A stretch of DNA of 64,000 bases from positions 177,526-241,525 of the forward strand of contig JBJEVT010000041.1 of the NCBI GenBank assembly GCA_051884615.1, read 5' to 3'. Made by a program: the position numbers and the translations under genes. The stretch's first letter is position 1, and every line of letters starts with the position of its first letter. The notes below the pieces were generated by a model, which was not told the DNA's origin, did not search any database, and was given only the letters and a program-made list of their open reading frames with translations. Below, piece after piece: positions 59,474 to 64,000 of this stretch. The DNA is from UBA1724 sp051884615 (lineage in GTDB: Bacteria > Verrucomicrobiota > Lentisphaeria > Oligosphaerales > Oligosphaeraceae).

Positions 59474-59973
59474 GCCCCAAGTCCTTCCTCCTCCTCGCCC
59501 TGGTTCTGCTTCTCGTGGCAGTCCCCGTGGGCTGCCGGTATCTGCGGAGCGACACGCGCACCATCCGCAAACAGCTGACCGCCATCTGCCAGGACGTGGA
59601 GAAGAAACCGGAGGAAGGAAACACCGTCACCGCCTTGAAGATGATCACCCTGGGAAACCGGCTGGACGCCCGGGTGGAGATCCGGGTCCACGACATCCCC
59701 GTGACGGGAAATCTCTCGGCGGAGGAACTGACCTCCCAGGTGAACCGGGCACGCCTCTATATGGACACCATCCACCTGGAACTGCTGGATGACGTGATCA
59801 CCGTGGACGGGGAGGCCGCCGTGGCCGACTGCGTCATCTACGTCAAGGCCCTCTCGGCACAGCGCTCCTATAAATTCGAGGACACTTTCCATCTCCGCAT
59901 CCAGTTGCACAAGAACCAAGACGGGAAGTGGCTCTTCTCCTCCTTCCAGGAAGGCCCCCTCCTCCAGAAGTAG
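59470..59973 (+). CDS. Exported protein of unknown function (167 aa)
   Basis: A 167-aa protein with an N-terminal hydrophobic segment (FLLLALVLLLVAVPVG), which acts as a signal anchor or weak lipobox (VPVGC). The rest is mixed alpha/beta with strands RVEIRVHDIPVTG and VITVDGEAAVADCVIYV, somewhat like NTF2-like small domains (helix, then antiparallel sheet). The start overlaps the TPK-MurC stop by 4 bp, so it is co-translated with it. No function is assigned; an extracytoplasmic role is likely from the anchor. Confidence 0.6.
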   Translation: MSPKSFLLLALVLLLVAVPVGCRYLRSDTRTIRKQLTAICQDVEKKPEEGNTVTALKMITLGNRLDARVEIRVHDIPVTGNLSAEELTSQVNRARLYMDTIHLELLDDVITVDGEAAVADCVIYVKALSAQRSYKFEDTFHLRIQLHKNQDGKWLFSSFQEGPLLQK

Positions 59974-60005
59974 AATCCCCGCCCCCACCCCCACAGAAGA
60001 CGCCC

Positions 60006-60935
60006 ATGGAAAAGAGAATCGCCCCCCTTACGCTTCTCCTGCTTCTGATTCTGGGATCCCCCTTGCTCCTCCTGGGGAAAATCCCGGAGAATCTCCTGAT
60101 CCCCTCCCCCTGGAAGCGCTCCCTCCCCCTCTATCCCGGCATCCAGCATCTCCGCTGGCTCTTCCCCCAGCCACGCCGCATGATGGTCAACGCCGTCCTC
60201 ATCGACCTGAACCGCCCCGGACTCCAGTTCGTCGCCACCCAGGCGGATCCCAAGGCGGGACAGCCCATGCCCGATTGCGACAGATTCACCATCCGCACCA
60301 AGCGCACCACCACGGGAGACTTCCTCATGCAGTGCCGCAAAGGGGAGCTGAGCCAGGGATTCCCCCTGCCGGTGGTGCTGGCCGTCAACGCCGCTCCCTG
60401 GGTGCCCTGGGAAACTCCCTACACCCATACCTACGCCGACGGCATGGGACTGCTGGTCTCCCAGGGAAAGCTCGTCTGCCCCGCCAAAGGCAGCCCCGGA
60501 CTGGTCGTCACCAAAAACAAAAAGCTGGAATTCCGGGATTTCCCCAAGGACACCCCGCCCCCCGAGGATGTCTGGATCGCCCTCTGCGGCTTCGGCATGG
60601 TGCTCAAAAACAACACCATCCTCCAGGGAGACAACCCCAAGGACCTCCATCCCCGCATGGTCTGGGGATTGACCGAAGACCACACTAAACTCATCCTCAT
60701 GGCCGTGGACGGACGCCAGGAAGGCTACTCCATGGGCGCCAATCTCCATGAATGTGCCCAGCTGATGCAATGGCTGGGCGCCACCGAAGCCCTGAACATG
60801 GATGGCGGCGGCTCCACCACCATGGTCTTCTGGGACCCCGTCATGAACGCCGCCAGACTCCTGAACCGCCCCACCAGCGACGGAAAATATCAACGCCCCG
60901 TGGCCTGCTCCCTGGGCATCTACTACACCCCGTAA
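60006..60935 (+). CDS. Exported phosphodiester glycosidase family protein (NAGPA-like)
   Basis: A 309-aa secreted protein of the NAGPA/DUF2233 family, whose human member uncovers mannose-6-phosphate by removing GlcNAc from a phosphodiester. Signal segment residues 5-24 (IAPLTLLLLLILGSPLLLLG) is followed by family motifs: VLAVNAAPWVPWETPYTHTYADGMGL, RMVWGLTEDHTKLILMAVDG, and LNMDGGGSTTM (the conserved NxDGGGS). Bacterial homologues are proposed to act on sugar-phosphate surface polymers in the periplasm. It starts 32 bp after the small exported protein and ends the thyX run. A hairpin follows at 60962. Confidence 0.85.
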   Translation: MEKRIAPLTLLLLLILGSPLLLLGKIPENLLIPSPWKRSLPLYPGIQHLRWLFPQPRRMMVNAVLIDLNRPGLQFVATQADPKAGQPMPDCDRFTIRTKRTTTGDFLMQCRKGELSQGFPLPVVLAVNAAPWVPWETPYTHTYADGMGLLVSQGKLVCPAKGSPGLVVTKNKKLEFRDFPKDTPPPEDVWIALCGFGMVLKNNTILQGDNPKDLHPRMVWGLTEDHTKLILMAVDGRQEGYSMGANLHECAQLMQWLGATEALNMDGGGSTTMVFWDPVMNAARLLNRPTSDGKYQRPVACSLGIYYTP

Positions 60936-60961
60936 TCCCCCGCGGATAACCAAGGACAGGC

Positions 60962-60988
60962 CGGATGCCCCGCCCCCCCCGGCATCCG
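60962..60988 (+). terminator. Hairpin after the phosphodiester glycosidase gene
   Basis: CGGATGCC (60962-60969) pairs perfectly with GGCATCCG (60981-60988), with an 11-nt C-rich loop. There is no T-tract, so it is only a possible terminator. Confidence 0.45.
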
Positions 60989-61209
60989 ACCCGCCCCAGC
61001 CCCCCAAAAATCGAAGGCAGGGAAGCCAGACACACCGCTCCCTGCCCCGAAATCCCTCCTATTCCCTAAAATATCCCCATCCTATTTCAAAAATAGATTG
61101 ATTTATTGATATATTCTAGTACAACTACAACATTACAAGATTTTTCATCCCGACCATCCCCGATTCAGGGAGGGGTCCGGGGATGTCCACGCCTTTTCCT
61201 TGTCGCCTT

Positions 61210-62977
61210 ATGAAGCCTCTGCCCTGCCTCCTCTGGTTTCTATTTGCCCTCGTGGCGCCAGTGCTTTCCGCCCTGGAGGCGGTGCCGGAGACCTACCTGC
61301 GGCTGCCGCCCATGCCCCGGCCTCCCGTCATCGACGGCAGGAGCGACCCGCAGGAATGGGCCATGGCCTCCCCCACCTTTGGCGCCTACTCCCGGCAGAC
61401 GGGGATGCTGAGCCGGCGGGAGGTCAGCCACTTCATTGGCTACGACAGCGCATATCTTTTCATCGCCCAGCGCAGCGAGCTCCCCCCGCCTCCCATGACC
61501 CTCTCCCCCCGGGATGCCATCGTGGTTTCCTTCGGGCAGGAGACCATGACCTCCTTAATCTTCCCGTGGAACAACCTGGATTCCGTGGACGGGGTGGTCG
61601 TCCAGTCGACTCAGCATCATGGCGTCTGGGATTTCGAGGCCGCCATTCCCTGGAGGGCATTCGGGCTGGAGGGAGTGCAAGAGGGGCGGGAATACCGCCT
61701 GCAGATTGTCCGGAGGTTCCAGAATCTGCCGGAGGAAGCCACCTGGTCCTGGGGGGAGGCAGGGATTTTCGTGCCCCGGAGCGGAGTGCCCGTGGCGGGG
61801 TTCAAGACCTTTGGAAACCGCTGGAAGACCGCGGGGTATGACATCCAGTGGTCTGTCGCCAATCCCGGGGACGCCCCTGCGGAGGCCGACCTCTCCGCTC
61901 TGATGGTCTCCATCGAGCCCCCCAGCCATCTGGACACCCGCCTCTCCCCAGCCCCCGGCCAGGAAGTCACGGGAACCCTGCGGGCCATCCTCACGCCCCT
62001 GGACCGCACCATCCACTCCACCATCACCGACGCCGCCGACGGCCAACTGCTCTATCGCCGGAATTTCTCCTGGCACGCCGGCGACGGCGTGGCATACGTG
62101 GATCCCGATCCCCCCTATGTGCTGGACATGGGCCTCTATCCCACCAAGGGCGTCGTCAAGGCCCGCATCACCTGCTCCAGCCAGGAAAAGCTGAAGGCCC
62201 TCCGGGATGTCTCCTTCCAGATTACAGGAGAGAACGGCACCCTCCACAGCCAGGAACACGCCCGGAACTTCCAGGCACGCTGGGCGCTGCCTCCCCTCCC
62301 TCCGGGAAAATACACCCTGACAGCCACCCTGAAAGACGCCCGGGGCGACCTGCCCGTCCTCGCCCGGGAGTTCGCCATCCAGGACTTCCCCTGGCAGGGG
62401 AGGAACATCGGCGTCGACCGCCTGGTCCTCCCCCCCTATGTCCCGCTGACCTACGACAACCGCACCGTCACGGGACTCCAGACGGCCTACCGCCTGGGCG
62501 CCTCTCTCTGGGATTCCATCCAGGTGCCCGGGGGGGAACTCCTGGCGCGCCCCGTCCAGTTGACCCTCGACGGCAAGCCGGCACGCCTCCAGTTACCAGG
62601 AGCTTTCCCAGGGATGTCTCCGGGCCAACGCCCTGCGGGCAGGCGGCGCCTTCCCCTCCATCCCCCTCTTCACCACCGGCTGGAATCCCCAGCCCCGCAT
62701 CGACCACCCGGTGCCCTGGTGCGCCTATTCCCCCGCCCCCTGCGCTCCCAAAGCCACCCCCTCCCAGCTCATGGATGCCGCCAGACAGCTCAAGGAATGG
62801 ATGCAGAAGCCCCCCCAAGCCTCCCGCCTGGGCCATGTCCTCGCCTTCGCCTGGAATGAATTTGAGGAAGGGGCTTGGATCTGCCCCACCCTGGACGCCC
62901 CCGACGCCGTGAACCGGGAACGCCTCCACGCCTTCCGGAAAATCACCGATTTCTGGCGGGAACGCCCCCAGCCATAG
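61210..62977 (+). pseudogene. Broken exported CBM9-like / glycoside hydrolase chimera
   Basis: The ATG at 61210 begins a signal peptide (MKPLPCLLWFLFALVAPVLSA) and a CBM9/DOMON-like domain (PPVIDGRSDPQEWAMAS, FEAAIPWRAFG), then beta-sandwich segments to about 62590 in frame 1. The same region in frame 2 then continues YQELSQGCLRANALRAGGAFPS, IPLFTTGWNPQPRIDHPVPW, and ends LAFAWNEFEEGAWICPT up to the stop at 62977, which looks like the C-terminus of a different glycoside hydrolase. The catalytic middle is missing and the frame changes at about 62585-62600. The upstream region is unusually AT-rich (61070-61150), with promoter-like sequence. It looks like a deletion-and-fusion remnant. Confidence 0.7.
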
Positions 62978-63026
62978 GACGCCATCCCCATACAACCCAC
63001 TCTACGATAGGAACTTGCTCCCTTAC

Positions 63027-63055
63027 TCAACAAAGCAGGCGCCTTTGATTATAGT
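63027..63055 (+). promoter_or_regulatory. Candidate promoter for the IclR gene
   Basis: TCAACA (63027-63032), 17-bp spacer and TATAGT (63050-63055). It lies 27 bp upstream of the ATG at 63082; the TTATAGTA string recurs at 10471 and 49361. Confidence 0.45.
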
Positions 63056-63081
63056 ACCCGAAAACCCCACTGCCTCCCTCC

Positions 63082-63840
63082 ATGATTCAATCCATTGCCC
63101 GGGCCGTAGATATTCTCGACATGCTGGCGGAGTATACTCCCGAAACCGTTTCAGCCAGCACCCTGGCACAACGCCTGAATCTCTCCCCCCAGACCGTGGG
63201 CAACATCCTCCGGGAACTCTATTCCCTGGGCCTGGTCAGCCAGGATTCCTCCCGAAAATATCGCCTGGGCTCCCATTGCTTCTTCCTGGGACAGGCGGCA
63301 GACCACTGGCAAACCCTCCGAAACGCCAGCAACCCCATCCTCAAAGAACTCCGGGACGCCACGAAATCCACCGTCTTCCTGGGCGTGGTGGAAAACGACA
63401 GACTCCTCTGCCTCTCCATCCTGAACCCCGAAGACGAATTCTTCTCCCTCCCCCCCCAACTCTGGATGGACCAACTCCATGCCACCGCCTGCGGTAGACT
63501 CCTGGTGGCTTTGATGCCCGCCGAAGAACGCCGAAGACTTTTCAAACGAATCGCCCGACGCCAAATCACCCAGAAGACCGTCACCGATGTGGACACCCTC
63601 AACAGCCTCTGCAAGGAAATCGCCGAAAAACAATACGCAGAGGTGCAAGACGAATCGGTGGAGGGCACCTGGTCCCTTGCCGTCCCCGTGCGCTCCATGA
63701 CCGGAGAGCTGATTGCGGGCCTCGCCCTCTCCAATCGCATGGCCGCCTACGACGACACCCCCCTGGAGACACGCCTGGAACTGATGATGGGCGCCGCCGC
63801 CCGCATCGGGGTGGCTGCCTGCTTCAACCACAGAGGCTGA
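63082..63840 (+). CDS. IclR family transcriptional regulator
   Basis: A 252-aa regulator. The N-terminal winged helix-turn-helix (residues about 5-65; IQSIARAVDILDMLAEY, LAQRLNLSPQTVGNILREL, YRLGSHCFFLG) is followed by the IclR effector domain with FLGVVENDRLLCLSIL, LHATACGRLLVALMP, ESVEGTWSLAVPVRSMTG, and ALSNRMAAYDD. Length and layout are standard. IclR proteins usually control catabolic genes nearby and sense sugar- or aromatic-derived metabolites. Its upstream neighbour is the broken glycosidase, which may be a former target. A TATAGT-type promoter precedes it. Confidence 0.93.
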   Translation: MIQSIARAVDILDMLAEYTPETVSASTLAQRLNLSPQTVGNILRELYSLGLVSQDSSRKYRLGSHCFFLGQAADHWQTLRNASNPILKELRDATKSTVFLGVVENDRLLCLSILNPEDEFFSLPPQLWMDQLHATACGRLLVALMPAEERRRLFKRIARRQITQKTVTDVDTLNSLCKEIAEKQYAEVQDESVEGTWSLAVPVRSMTGELIAGLALSNRMAAYDDTPLETRLELMMGAAARIGVAACFNHRG

Positions 63841-63874
63841 AGCCCCTCCCTGCCTGGAGGATACTATACGGCAG

Positions 63875-63934
63875 GGCGCTCCGCTGGAACACGGAACACA
63901 CGGGGGCGCTTCGCTGGAACACGGAGCACACGGA
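63875..63934 (+). repeat. Two tandem copies of a 30-bp repeat
   Basis: Units at 63875-63904 and 63905-63934 (GGCGCTCCGCTGGAACACGG and GGCGCTTCGCTGGAACACGG for their first 20 bases) differ by about three bases. With no spacers and no third unit, this is not a CRISPR array. It lies between the IclR stop codon and a minus-strand terminator. Confidence 0.75.
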
Positions 63935-63949
63935 GGGGTCCTCCTGGGC

Positions 63950-63986
63950 AAAAAAAAGGACCCGCCCCTGTGGAGGGGGCGGGCCC
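63950..63986 (-). terminator. Intrinsic terminator for a minus-strand gene beyond the window
   Basis: CCCGCCCC (63961-63968) pairs with GGGGCGGG (63976-63983), with two further G-C pairs outside an A/C mismatch. Eight A residues (63950-63957) become the T-tract on the minus strand. A gene transcribed leftwards should lie past base 64000. Confidence 0.75.
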
Positions 63987-64000
63987 TGAAGAAAAAGGTT

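Noticed and set aside
63875..63934. Possible CRISPR array
   Set aside because: Only two units directly abutting, with no spacers and no cas genes in the window.

Overview
The window reads as chromosomal DNA from a high-GC, Gram-negative, probably anaerobic bacterium. My best guess is the PVC superphylum, most likely Lentisphaerota (Victivallis/Oligosphaera-like). The outer membrane is implied by TonB, a heptose-bisphosphate phosphatase, an O-antigen-ligase-like protein, UDP-xylose synthase and an LPLAT acyltransferase. Anaerobic life is suggested by rubrerythrin, radical SAM KamA and a thioredoxin reductase without the usual NADPH signature. Unusual carbohydrate-active proteins (DUF4091, GH20-like, GH3, GH127, CBM9-like) and repeated xylose-isomerase-like TIM barrels fit Lentisphaerota. 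No rRNA or phylogenetic marker was compared, so the placement is inference.

Layout. 1-1161 is the 3' part of a PBP2 gene. 1264-3228 is a scar of broken genes: a frameshifted MarR-like regulator, a phage tape-measure fragment, an AT-rich orphan and an AbiEii-like 3' remnant. 3303-10207 is a minus-strand operon (phosphate transporter, DUF4091, zinc ribbon, acyltransferase, UvrD-type helicase). 10652-12781 is a GH20-like gene, followed by a bidirectional terminator and a CYTH gene. 13555-20501 is a tight plus operon: nucleotide-sugar enzymes, proC, PSP1, an O-antigen ligase-like protein and gmk. TonB lies opposite. 21448-23936 holds thioredoxin reductase, thioredoxin, a CpXC protein and an eIF1/SUI1-like protein. 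An RRM protein with a long leader and a sugar isomerase follow. 26004-30431 is recN, a TPR lipoprotein and dnaG. 30517-31713 is a thiamine-precursor transporter under a TPP riboswitch. 32024-33380 encodes two exported proteins of unknown role. 33456-35689 is a minus pair (metallophosphatase, KamA). Two identical tRNA-Asp genes follow.

The right half carries a GH3 glucosidase, rubrerythrin, a QueD-like protein and a ZIP transporter. Next is a long plus run: coaC, gmhB, mfd, tsaC, and GH127 fused to an MFS transporter. Then come an alpha-helical-repeat protein, two small proteins, tsaD, a degenerate kinase-receiver protein and azlCD. Further right are a KAS/ACP pair, thyX, a thiamine pyrophosphokinase-MurC fusion, a phosphodiester glycosidase, a broken CBM9/glycosidase chimera and an IclR regulator.

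Most striking: (i) four copies of a 29-bp palindrome (8-bp arms, 13-bp spacer), two of them overlapping the promoter/start of the ZIP gene and thyX and two between convergent genes; (ii) a TPK-MurC fusion; (iii) a GH127-MFS read-through ORF with a terminator-like hairpin inside it and no stop codon in any frame at the junction; (iv) a thioredoxin reductase lacking the NADPH motif; (v) several enzymes with altered key residues (GH20-like, QueD-like, pseudo-kinase). TPP riboswitch, HMP transporter and TPK together suggest thiamine salvage.
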